Assembly: GCF_000220705.2 (NCBI RefSeq)
Contig: NZ_CP023202.1
Coordinates: 1,178,001 to 1,242,000 of the forward strand
Origin: Streptomyces xinghaiensis S187
GTDB taxonomy: Bacteria; Actinomycetota; Actinomycetes; Streptomycetales; Streptomycetaceae
DNA: 64,000 nt
Direction of reading: 5' to 3'
A program made the position numbers and the translations under genes. Position 1 is the stretch's first letter; each line of letters starts with the position of its first letter. Positions 1 through 7,050 of this stretch are shown here, in pieces. The notes below the pieces were generated by a model. That model was not told the origin of the DNA, made no database searches, and saw nothing but the letters and a program-made list of their open reading frames with translations.

Positions 1-152
1 AGCGACATGACCGAGGTCGCGGTGCAGCCGGTGGCGCCGGCCGGGGTGGCCGCGGTGATCACGGTGACGCAGCTCGGGAAGCGGGACATGGTCCGGCGGT
101 AGGAGGTCTCGTCCACGGCGTCCAGGACGCCGGTCCGCAGATCTGTGGTCAC
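1..152 (-). CDS. Flavin reductase-like protein, N-terminal part (runs off left edge)
   Basis: Only the first 50 or so codons are present. The start is GTG at 152, preceded by a GGGAGGAG ribosome-binding site that lies around the stop codon of the adenylation gene. The reading contains YRRTMSRFPSCVTVITA followed by a Gly-rich stretch and CTATSVMS. This matches the N-terminus of the HpaC/flavin:NAD(P)H reductase family (usual pattern F-P-T-G-V-T-V-V-T-A). Such proteins give reduced FMN/FAD to two-component monooxygenases or halogenases. None is in the window, so the oxygenase partner is probably further left. It is the last visible member of the leftward biosynthetic operon, 14 bp after the adenylation gene. 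Confidence 0.75.
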   Translation of the reverse strand, partial: MTTDLRTGVLDAVDETSYRRTMSRFPSCVTVITAATPAGATGCTATSVMS

Positions 153-166
153 GCGCCACTCCTCCC

Positions 167-1732
167 TCAGACGTCCGCTGCCGGGGCCAGCGCCGTGGCC
201 AGCACCTTGCGGTCGACCTTGCCGTTGGGGTTCAGCGGCAGTTCGTCGAGCGCCGTGATCTCCCGGGGCACCATGTAGGCGGGCAGCCGGGTGCGCAGCG
301 CGTCGAGCAGCGCCTCCGGGTCGTCGGCGGTGCCGGTGTAGGCGGCCGCCAGTTCGATCTCGCCGTCCGGGGCCCGCAGGGCGACGACCACCGCCTCGGT
401 GACTCCGGGCTGCCGGAGCAGGACGGCCTCGATCTCGCCCAGTTCGATGCGGTAGCCGCGCACCTTGAGCTGGTGGTCCAGCCGGCCGAGGTGGACGAGC
501 TGGCCGTCCTCCGTGCGCACCCGGTCGCCGGTGCGGTACCAGTGCCCGGCCGTCAGCGGCTCCGAGCCGTCGTAGGGCGTGGCCCGCCGCCCGTCGAAGG
601 AGTGGAACCGGCCGGTGTTGTCGGCCGGTTCCAGATAGCCGGGGAACCGCTGAGATCCGCGCACGCACAGCTCGCCGTCGTCGGCAGGGCGGCCGTCCTC
701 GTCCAGGACGAGGTGCTCCTGGCCCGGGTAGGGGGTGCCGATGGGGACCGTGCCGTTGGCCGGGCGCGGCCAGTCCGCCACCTGCGCGGGCAGGCGGAAC
801 TCGGTCCAGGTGACGGTCATCTCGGTCGGGCCGTAGATGTTCTCCAGCACCGTGTCCGGGGCCGCGTCCCGCCACGCCTCCGCCAGCTTCAGCGTCAGGG
901 CCTCGCCACAGAACAGGCTCCACCGCAGCGTCGGCATGCTGCCGGGGGCCAGGGCGCGCAGCCGCAGCGCGATGGAGGCGACGGAGGGCACGGAGTTCCA
1001 GTGGGTGATGCGCCGGCGGTTGACGAAGCGGACCGGGGCGAGCAGGTCGTTCGGGCCGGGGACGACGAGGGTGGCTCCCGAGCCCCAGGCGGCGAACATG
1101 TCGTACACGGACGGGTCGAAGGTGAGGTCGAAGGTCTGTGAGACCCGGGCCCGCGGGCCCAGTTCGTAGCGCGGTATGACGTGCCGCAGGTAGGCGGATA
1201 CGTTGGTGTGCCGGATCGGCACACCCTTGGGGGTGCCCGTGGATCCGGAGGTGAAGAGGATGTAGGCCAGGTCGTCGCCGGTCGCGGCGGGGTCGGGGAG
1301 CGCGGGGACGGGCCCGGTGCGCAGGTCCCGCGTCTCGTCGGCGGTCAGCGCCAGGACAGGCACCGGCAGTTCACGCCACGCCGGCACGCGTGCGTCGGCG
1401 ATCACCAGGTCGAGCCCGGCGGCCTCGGCGATGGCGGTGTTGCGTGCCAGGGGGAAGCCGGGGTTGAGCGGGACGACCGTGGCGCCCAGTCGCTGGACGG
1501 CCAGATAGCCCGTGTAGGCCAGGGTGCAGCGGGAGGCGAGCAGCCCGACACGTGCCGGGACCCCGCCGTGCCGGTCCACGAGGCGGCCCGCGAGGCGGGC
1601 GGCCGCGGCGTCCAGTTCGGCGTAGCTCAGCGTGTCGTCCGCGACTTCGAGGGCGGTCTGCGCGTCGCCGTGCGCGGCGACGGACGCCGCGAACCAGTCG
1701 TACATCGTCCAGTTGGTCCGTTGGTCGGTCAT
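167..1732 (-). CDS. Stand-alone amino acid adenylation (A) domain protein
   Basis: 521 aa, a free-standing NRPS adenylation enzyme that should activate an amino acid as AMP ester and load a separate carrier protein. Core motifs in order: A3 LFTSGSTGTPKG (159-170), A4 FDLTFDPSVYDMF (201-213), A5 NIYGPTE (298-304), A7 YRTGD (399-403), A8 GRLDHQLKVRGYRIELGE (416-433) and A10 LPLNPNGKVDRK (498-509, Lys505 catalytic). No condensation or carrier domain is attached. Reading the ten specificity positions by eye gives roughly D-P-Y-S-L-C-I-V-T-K. I do not recognise this code, so no substrate is assigned. The ATG start overlaps the stop of the preceding gene (ATGA). In other clusters, stand-alone A domains beside acyl-CoA-dehydrogenase homologues and a free carrier generate carrier-bound dehydrogenated amino acids (for example pyrrolyl from prolyl). 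That analogy is inference here. Confidence 0.92.
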   Translation of the reverse strand: MTDQRTNWTMYDWFAASVAAHGDAQTALEVADDTLSYAELDAAAARLAGRLVDRHGGVPARVGLLASRCTLAYTGYLAVQRLGATVVPLNPGFPLARNTAIAEAAGLDLVIADARVPAWRELPVPVLALTADETRDLRTGPVPALPDPAATGDDLAYILFTSGSTGTPKGVPIRHTNVSAYLRHVIPRYELGPRARVSQTFDLTFDPSVYDMFAAWGSGATLVVPGPNDLLAPVRFVNRRRITHWNSVPSVASIALRLRALAPGSMPTLRWSLFCGEALTLKLAEAWRDAAPDTVLENIYGPTEMTVTWTEFRLPAQVADWPRPANGTVPIGTPYPGQEHLVLDEDGRPADDGELCVRGSQRFPGYLEPADNTGRFHSFDGRRATPYDGSEPLTAGHWYRTGDRVRTEDGQLVHLGRLDHQLKVRGYRIELGEIEAVLLRQPGVTEAVVVALRAPDGEIELAAAYTGTADDPEALLDALRTRLPAYMVPREITALDELPLNPNGKVDRKVLATALAPAADV

Positions 1733-2700
1733 CGGGACGTGTCCTCCTTCGGGATACGGGCCATGGTGGTGATCACGTCGTGGAACGCCTTCCGCACGAC
1801 GCCGGGGCGGGGGCGTCCGCGCTCCGCGGAAGCGGCGGCGAACCGCAGGGAGCGCGGCAGCTCCGACCAGCTCGCGGCGGCCGCGAGAGCGGGGGCGCGG
1901 GGCAGCAGCCCGGCGCCGGCGAGCCGGTGGAGCCGGTGCCTGTGGTGCCGTGCGGCGGCCCACAGGTCGTCGGTGTTGCGGGCCAGCGTCTCCCCGTCGG
2001 CGGCGAGCCGGCCGGCCAGGAACTCCAGTACGGCCAGGGGCTCCTCCAGCCACTCGCCCGCACGGCGCGGTTCCGGTGCGGCGGGTCCCCACGCCAGCCA
2101 GCGGTGGTGCGCGGGGTCGGGCAGGGCGACGGCCGTTCCCAGCGCGTGGGCGTCGCGCAGCCGGGCCTCCGGCGCGGGACGGGGGATGGGCGTCAGCGCG
2201 GCGCGCAGCCCGTCCTCGTCCAGCAGGCCGGAGTACGGGTGCTGCTCGCCGTCCGGCAGGAGCGCCGCGAAGTGGTCGGTCACCCGCCAGCGGGGCCCGT
2301 CGCCGGGCACCGGCTCCAGCAGCACCCAGTGCGGGGCGTCCTGTTTGCGGTGGGCCGGGCACCAGGGCAGGGTGCGGGTGTTGCCGACGGCCAGCACCCG
2401 GCCCTCCCGCGCCGCCTCGTCCTCGATGCCGGCACGGGCCGCGGTCCAGTCGGCTGCGGCCCGGTAGCCGAGTTCGCGGCCGTCCGCCGTGCGGTCGACG
2501 CGCCGGTGGTGGGAGAAGGCCAGTCCGGTGCCGGGCGCGTCGGTGCGGACCGCGAGGCGTACGGCGTGCGCCAGCCGGTCCGCCGCGTCCGGCAGCCGGG
2601 AGCGCAGGTGGGCGACGAGGTTGGTGGTGTAGCAGCTGAGTTCGGCCTCTCCCGGCGGTCCGGTCGGCACGGTCGGCGCGGTCGGCGCGGGTGCGGTCAT
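1729..2700 (-). CDS. Papain-fold (BtrH/C39-like) cysteine acyltransferase or hydrolase candidate
   Basis: 323 aa, cytosolic, no signal peptide. I do not recognise a named family with certainty. The layout resembles BtrH N-terminal/C39-type papain folds: a Cys near the N-terminus in LSCYTTNL (Cys23), a His in APHWVLLEP (His124) and an Asp in RWRVTDHFAALLPDG (Asp142). The gene at 5923-7050 has the same arrangement (Cys22, His123, Asp139) with an identical 101-residue Cys-to-His spacing and shared sequence around the Cys, so the two are paralogues. BtrH in butirosin biosynthesis moves an acyl group from a carrier protein to an amine. A similar transfer from a carrier is inferred. The start ATG overlaps the PPTase stop (ATGA) and its stop overlaps the A-domain start. 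The remaining half (from about residue 150) is helical and Ala/Arg-rich without motifs I know. Confidence 0.7.
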   Translation of the reverse strand: MTAPAPTAPTVPTGPPGEAELSCYTTNLVAHLRSRLPDAADRLAHAVRLAVRTDAPGTGLAFSHHRRVDRTADGRELGYRAAADWTAARAGIEDEAAREGRVLAVGNTRTLPWCPAHRKQDAPHWVLLEPVPGDGPRWRVTDHFAALLPDGEQHPYSGLLDEDGLRAALTPIPRPAPEARLRDAHALGTAVALPDPAHHRWLAWGPAAPEPRRAGEWLEEPLAVLEFLAGRLAADGETLARNTDDLWAAARHHRHRLHRLAGAGLLPRAPALAAAASWSELPRSLRFAAASAERGRPRPGVVRKAFHDVITTMARIPKEDTSR

Positions 2701-3305
2701 GGCAGCTCCTTCCACGCACAGCTCAGGGGGGTTCCGGACTGCTCGCGCAGGCTGCGCCAGCGGAACGCCCGCCAGGTGCCGGTGCGGCTCCGGGGCGGGA
2801 CGTCGATGGACCAGGGGCTGCCGGCCAGCCCCGTGCTCGCGGCCTTCACGCACGCCTCCTGCACCGTCCAGACCCAGGCGAACTCGCGAGCCCGGTCGGG
2901 TGGTTCCAGGGAGGCGAGATCCGCCGTGTACGGCGGCCGCACGCAGCGGCGCAGCAGCGCGTCGTCGAGTTCCCCGGGCGGGGTCTGGACGTCGACGCCC
3001 ACCGCGTGACCGGGGGCGGCGCAGGCCGCGTAGTGGCCGTTGTCGTGCGCCACGTTGATGCCCACCCATTCCCAGCCGGCCAGTACCGGCTTGCCGTTGG
3101 GCCCGGGGACCACGGCCGCGCCGGCGGCCGACGGCAGCACGGCGGCCAGCAGGCGGCGCAGGAGCGCCCGGCCGGCGAGGAACTCCTCGGCCCGCCAGCC
3201 GGGCATGCCGGCCGATGCCCCGACGTCCCGGGGATCGGCCGACCGCAGCCCGGTGCCGTGGTGCGCCACCGCCCACACGCCGGGGGCCACCTCGATCAGG
3301 TTCAT
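2697..3305 (-). CDS. 4'-phosphopantetheinyl transferase (Sfp-type)
   Basis: 202 aa. It transfers the phosphopantetheine arm of CoA to the active-site Ser of carrier domains. The Mg-binding signature is present: GVDVQ (103-107, Asp105) and WTVQEACVKA (146-155) with Glu150 and Lys154. The usual W-[ST]-x-K-E-x-x-x-K is varied by Gln for the first Lys, which is common in actinobacterial members. GPNGKPVLAGW and GINVAHDNG are the typical upstream motifs. The length fits the compact Sfp type. It sits in the operon between a dehydrogenase and the papain-fold gene with ATGA overlaps on both sides. A dedicated PPTase is reasonable for a cluster with six carrier domains. Confidence 0.92.
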   Translation of the reverse strand: MNLIEVAPGVWAVAHHGTGLRSADPRDVGASAGMPGWRAEEFLAGRALLRRLLAAVLPSAAGAAVVPGPNGKPVLAGWEWVGINVAHDNGHYAACAAPGHAVGVDVQTPPGELDDALLRRCVRPPYTADLASLEPPDRAREFAWVWTVQEACVKAASTGLAGSPWSIDVPPRSRTGTWRAFRWRSLREQSGTPLSCAWKELP

Positions 3306-4441
3306 GGCGACAGCTCCCGGAGTACGGTGTCGGCCGCCCCGGCGACGATCGACAGGACCACCTCGGTGCTTCCGCCCCCGATGCCGAACAGCGCGGCCTG
3401 GGGCCGCAGCCGCTGAGCGCCGCCGGGGGAGAAGCCCTCGGCGCCCTGGAAGTGGGCGCACTCGGAGAGCACTTCCTCCAGGACCGGCGCGATGCTGCTC
3501 TTGAGCAGCGCGCCGGAGGTGGTGTCGTGGTGGCGCGCCACTCGTTCCCCCAGCTCCCGCGTCAGCGCCTGCACCTGCCGTACGAGCACGAGGCACCGGC
3601 CCATCCGCTGCCGGACGGCGTCGGCGTCCCACAGCGTGCCGTCCTGCGTGGCCCGTTCGGACAGCCTGCGCTGGGTGTCGGCCAGCACCCTGCGGCACAG
3701 CGCGACGCCCCACAGGGCTCCGGCCAGCCGTTCCACGGCGATGTGCGCGGCGAACGCGGCCAGGGCGCGTCCCGGCCTGCCGACCAGGTGGTCGCGGGGC
3801 AGCCGCACGGCGTCGAAGGTGATGTGGCCGGTCCCGGAACCGTCGAACAGCCGGGTGTCGGCGGGCTCCACGGTGACGCCCGGGGCCGAGGCCGGGACCA
3901 GCACCCAGGTGAAGTTGGTGAAGTGCCGGCCGGGCCGGTGCCGGGCGAGCACGAGGAAGTGGTCCGCCTGCGTCGCGTTGGTGATCCACCGCTTGGTGCC
4001 GTTGAGTTCCAGCTCCGTGTCGCCGAGGCGCAGTTCGGTGCGGAGCGCGGCCAGGTCGGACCCCGCCGTCTCGTCGGTGGCGGCCAGGGCGACGACGGCC
4101 CTGCCCGCCAGCGCCTGCCGCTCGGCGCGCAGGGCCGGGGCCTGGTCCTGGCCGCGGGCCAGGGTCAGCAGCGGGACCGCGGTGGCGATCTGCACGCTGA
4201 CCGCGAGGGTGGTGCCGATCCCGGTCCTGGCGTCGACGTCCGCCAGCAGCTCGCCCAGCCGGGCGGGGTCCACGCCGGCGGCCGGGTCGCCGTCGCGGAA
4301 CACCGCGGCGATACGGCCGGCCGCGCCGAGCGCGGCCCACACCCGGCGTCCGTCGCTGTCGGGGGTGATCTCCGCGCCGGGGTCCGCGCGGGTTTCCTCC
4401 CTCGCCGGCCCGGGGAACGGCAGCACGGCAGGTTCAGACAA
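3302..4441 (-). CDS. Acyl-CoA dehydrogenase-like flavoprotein (second of pair)
   Basis: 379 aa from a TTG start (GGAGG 7 nt upstream; no ATG/GTG fits better). FAD-dependent acyl-CoA dehydrogenase fold: the central LNGTKRWITNATQADHFLV stretch, THEVRLPRDHLVG-like region (AVRLPRDHLVGRPG), and the C-terminal FQGAEGFSPGG ... GIGGGSTEVVL. At the position of the canonical catalytic Glu (Y-E-G-T in MCAD) it reads G-G-G-S, so the base must lie elsewhere or be absent. In NRPS clusters this family oxidises aminoacyl groups on carrier proteins rather than CoA esters. Its neighbour is another family member, and a free carrier protein follows. The two may work on successive desaturations or as a heteromeric pair (inference). 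It overlaps the upstream gene by 8 nt and the PPTase start by ATGA. Confidence 0.85.
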   Translation of the reverse strand: MSEPAVLPFPGPAREETRADPGAEITPDSDGRRVWAALGAAGRIAAVFRDGDPAAGVDPARLGELLADVDARTGIGTTLAVSVQIATAVPLLTLARGQDQAPALRAERQALAGRAVVALAATDETAGSDLAALRTELRLGDTELELNGTKRWITNATQADHFLVLARHRPGRHFTNFTWVLVPASAPGVTVEPADTRLFDGSGTGHITFDAVRLPRDHLVGRPGRALAAFAAHIAVERLAGALWGVALCRRVLADTQRRLSERATQDGTLWDADAVRQRMGRCLVLVRQVQALTRELGERVARHHDTTSGALLKSSIAPVLEEVLSECAHFQGAEGFSPGGAQRLRPQAALFGIGGGSTEVVLSIVAGAADTVLRELSP

Positions 4442-5633
4442 GGCGCACCTCCGGATCGAGCAGGGCCAGCCGCCCGTCGGCCAGGTGCAGCCGGTCGTTG
4501 TGGTAGTTGAGCGCCGCCGAGCGCAGGTCGCGCAGCGCCGCCTCCAGCCGGGTGGGCGAGTCCTTGAGGTAGCCGTGGCGGAGGCCGACCGCGTCGACAA
4601 GGTCCTCGACAGCCGCGAGGCACTGCTCCGACGCCGTGATCTTGAGTGCGTTCAGCAGCAGTTGGACGCGCGGTGCCGAGACATCGGCGGCGCCGGCGAA
4701 GACCTGCTCGGTGTGGCGCAGCAGGGCGTGTACGGAGTCCAGGCGCTGCCGTGCCCGGGAGAGCCTGCTCAGCAGCAGTTCGGAGCCGAGGTCGAAACGC
4801 CCGCGGCCGGCTCCGCGCATCAGGGTGAGGACGCGGGAGAGGGCTCCGCTCGCGGTGCCCAGCCAGCACGCGGACCAGCCGATATGGGCCAGCGGACCGA
4901 ACACCTCGGTGGCGATCCGGGAGAACCGGCCGTGCTCGCCGACCACATGGTGACCGGGCACCCTGCCGGTCAGCCGCAGCGCGACGCTGTGGCTGGCCCG
5001 CATCCCCAGCGGCTGCCAGTCCCCGCTCTCCGTGATGTCGAGCTGGTCGCGGCGGGCGTGGACGAGGGAGACCTGGGTGGGCGAGTCCGCGCCGGGGCTG
5101 CGGAGCGTGATCAGGAAGCCGTCGGCGTGGGCGCCGCCCGTGACGATCGGGGCGAACCGGTCGATGACCAGGTCGTCGTCCTCGCCGGCCAGGGTCAGCC
5201 CCGCCTCGGCGCTGAGCAGATGACCGCCCTTGCCGGCCTCGGTGGTGACCGAGGCGAGGTAGCAGCGGCCCGCCGCGATCTCCGGCAGCAGCGTGTCGCG
5301 GAGCGCGGGGCCCGCGTGGCCGGCGACCCCGGCGACCTGCTGGCAGTGCATCGCGAAGATCATCGCGGTGGACATGTCGGCACGGCCGATCCTGATCGAC
5401 GCGTCGGCCAGGTCGCCGACGGAACCGCCGAGGCCGCCGTACTCCACCGGCACGAGCAGGCCCAGCAGACCGGTCTCACGCATCGCGGCCAGAGCCTCGG
5501 CCGGGAAGGCCGCTTCCCGGTCGGTGCGGGCCGCGTGCGCCTCCGCCACCCGGGCGACCGTCTCGACGCGCTCGGGCAGGGACGGCCCGGCGCCGGCCGG
5601 CGGCGGGGTGCGGACGGGCGCGGTGACGGTCAT
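4434..5633 (-). CDS. Acyl-CoA dehydrogenase-like flavoprotein (first of pair)
   Basis: 399 aa. Family hallmarks: FPAEALAAMRETGLLGLLVP (about 40-60), EYGGLGGSVGDLADASIRIG, AMIFAMHCQQ, and a C-terminal helix with LRDLRSAALNYHNDRL. The last motif is typical of the branch seen in biosynthetic clusters and lacks the classic Y-E-G-T Glu. The likely role is alpha,beta-dehydrogenation (or related oxidation) of an amino acid tethered to a carrier protein. The substrate is unknown. The ATG start at 5633 overlaps the stop of the free carrier protein gene at 5630-5890 (ATGA), so the carrier and this oxidase are translationally coupled. The sequence is clearly different from the other dehydrogenase in the operon, so the pair is not a recent duplication. 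Confidence 0.85.
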   Translation of the reverse strand: MTVTAPVRTPPPAGAGPSLPERVETVARVAEAHAARTDREAAFPAEALAAMRETGLLGLLVPVEYGGLGGSVGDLADASIRIGRADMSTAMIFAMHCQQVAGVAGHAGPALRDTLLPEIAAGRCYLASVTTEAGKGGHLLSAEAGLTLAGEDDDLVIDRFAPIVTGGAHADGFLITLRSPGADSPTQVSLVHARRDQLDITESGDWQPLGMRASHSVALRLTGRVPGHHVVGEHGRFSRIATEVFGPLAHIGWSACWLGTASGALSRVLTLMRGAGRGRFDLGSELLLSRLSRARQRLDSVHALLRHTEQVFAGAADVSAPRVQLLLNALKITASEQCLAAVEDLVDAVGLRHGYLKDSPTRLEAALRDLRSAALNYHNDRLHLADGRLALLDPEVRLV

Positions 5634-5890
5634 GCCGCACCCGCCGCGGTGCCGGGCTCGGGGGCGGCCGTCCGGATGACGTTCCACAGGCTGCCCGCGG
5701 TGGCGAAGGTGGTGTCGTTGAGGTCGTCGTCCGGCAGCGAGACCCCGAAGGCGTCCTCGATGGCGAACAGCAGCTCGATGGACTGCATGGAGTCCAGCCC
5801 GAAGTCACGCAGCCCCGTCTCGGGGGTGATCTCGCGATTGCCGAGCAGTTTCAGGAAGGGGGTGAGCAGTTCGGTGAAGCGCGGATCCAT
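5630..5890 (-). CDS. Free-standing acyl/peptidyl carrier protein
   Basis: 86 aa, a single carrier domain. The phosphopantetheine site is in FGLDSMQSIELLFAIED (Ser34 in DSM). The acidic flanks and the hydrophobic C-terminal segment GVSLPDDDLNDTTF are usual for the fold. The start is ATG at 5890, following a 32-bp gap after the papain-fold/carrier fusion. Its stop overlaps the first dehydrogenase start, making it the likely docking substrate of the dehydrogenases and the stand-alone A domain (inferred from order only). It contains no other domain. Confidence 0.9.
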   Translation of the reverse strand: MDPRFTELLTPFLKLLGNREITPETGLRDFGLDSMQSIELLFAIEDAFGVSLPDDDLNDTTFATAGSLWNVIRTAAPEPGTAAGAA

Positions 5891-5922
5891 CTCGGTGCTC
5901 CTTGTCGCGGTCGCGGTGCGGT

Positions 5923-7050
5923 TCAGGTCCGGGCCGACCCGAGGGCCAGCCGGCACAGGTCGTCGAGGTGGTGCAGGTTCTCCGGCAGCAGGTCCTCCGG
6001 GTCGAACTCGACGCCGAGGCGCTCCTCCAGCCCTTCGACGATCTCCACCACCCGGAAGGAGTCGAACCCCTGGAGGGCGGAGAGGTCCGGCGCCGCCAGC
6101 ACGGCGCCGGTTCCGGTGCCGAGAGCCCCGGCCACGACGGCGGCGACCACGGTGCGCAGCCCGTCTGCCGCACCGCCGAAGACGGCCTCGTCGGCGGCGA
6201 GCGCGGCGGCGAGTCCGGGCAGCAGCCGCTCCGGCTCGGGACGGCCGCGCTGCACCCGGCGCAGCGCCATGAACGCCTGTTCGGCGAGCCGGTCCCACCG
6301 GCGCAGATGGTCCTCGGTCTCCGGCCCCGGCGGCCGGCCCCGGGCGGCGCGGCAGGCGGCGTGCAGCTTGCGGGATCGGGCCAGGAACCAGGTCTCGGCG
6401 GTGAGTTGGCCGAGCGCGGCCTCCCGGTCGGGGTGGTCCGCGAACGCGGCCACGTAGCGTTCCCGTTCCGCCGCCGGGGCCAGGTCGGTCCCGATGGGCC
6501 CGTTCCGTGGCGGGGCGGTGCCGTCGGCCGCCGGGTCCAGCAGCAGCACCACCGAGGCGGTGGGCAGCGCGTCCCAGTCCTGCTCCCAGTGGCCCGGCGC
6601 GGCCAGGCCCCAGGGAGTGGGGTTGTAGTAGGCGTCGGTGACGGCCGCCGCGCCCGACGGCGCCGGCTCGGCCAGGAAGCTGTGCTCCATGTGCCGCTGC
6701 CCGTGGTACGGCAGCCACGGCATGTGGTAGGCGTCGGCGACCACATAGAGCGTGCCGTGCCGTTCGGCCGCCTCCCGCAGCGCGGCGCCCGGCACCCGGT
6801 GCAGGCGCCCGCGCTCGGCCAGGCCCAGGGGGGACAGGCCGGCGAGCTGTTCCTGCAGCGGCGGCTCCACCGTGGGGAGCCCCGCGGGGCCCGGCCGCGG
6901 CCGGAAGCGCAGGGTGGCGCCGAGTTCGAGGTGGCGGCCGGCTCCGTGGAACCGGTCGGCGAGCACGGCCAGATTCGACTGGACGCAGTCGAGCAGTTCG
7001 GCGCGTACGGTGCCGAGGGCGTCCCGCACCGCGGCCGTCGCGGGCGTCAT
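5923..7050 (-). CDS. Papain-fold (BtrH/C39-like) domain fused to a C-terminal carrier domain
   Basis: 375 aa. The N-terminal part carries a candidate triad: Cys22 in LLDCVQSNL, His123 in RHMEHSFLAEP and Asp139 in AAVTDAYYNPTPWG. It is paralogous to the 1729-2700 product (C-x-x-x-N-L motif, Leu/Gly-rich LELGATLRFRP after it, equal 101-residue Cys-His spacing). The C-terminus (about 300-375) is a carrier domain with phosphopantetheine Ser331 in LQGFDSFRVVEIVEG. The His-Asp context resembles BtrH-type acyltransferases more than proteases. An acyltransferase that carries its own carrier could accept or store the acyl group in cis. No adenylation motif is present. It starts with ATG overlapping the TrpB-like stop (ATGA). 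Function is inferred and not established. Confidence 0.7.
   Translation of the reverse strand: MTPATAAVRDALGTVRAELLDCVQSNLAVLADRFHGAGRHLELGATLRFRPRPGPAGLPTVEPPLQEQLAGLSPLGLAERGRLHRVPGAALREAAERHGTLYVVADAYHMPWLPYHGQRHMEHSFLAEPAPSGAAAVTDAYYNPTPWGLAAPGHWEQDWDALPTASVVLLLDPAADGTAPPRNGPIGTDLAPAAERERYVAAFADHPDREAALGQLTAETWFLARSRKLHAACRAARGRPPGPETEDHLRRWDRLAEQAFMALRRVQRGRPEPERLLPGLAAALAADEAVFGGAADGLRTVVAAVVAGALGTGTGAVLAAPDLSALQGFDSFRVVEIVEGLEERLGVEFDPEDLLPENLHHLDDLCRLALGSART

Noticed and set aside
3492..6272. Very long rightward open frame (about 926 codons) across the dehydrogenase and carrier genes
   Set aside because: It is antisense to two clear dehydrogenase genes, a carrier and a PPTase. Its composition (Arg/Ala/Ser/Gly-rich) and lack of domains mark it as a GC-rich shadow.
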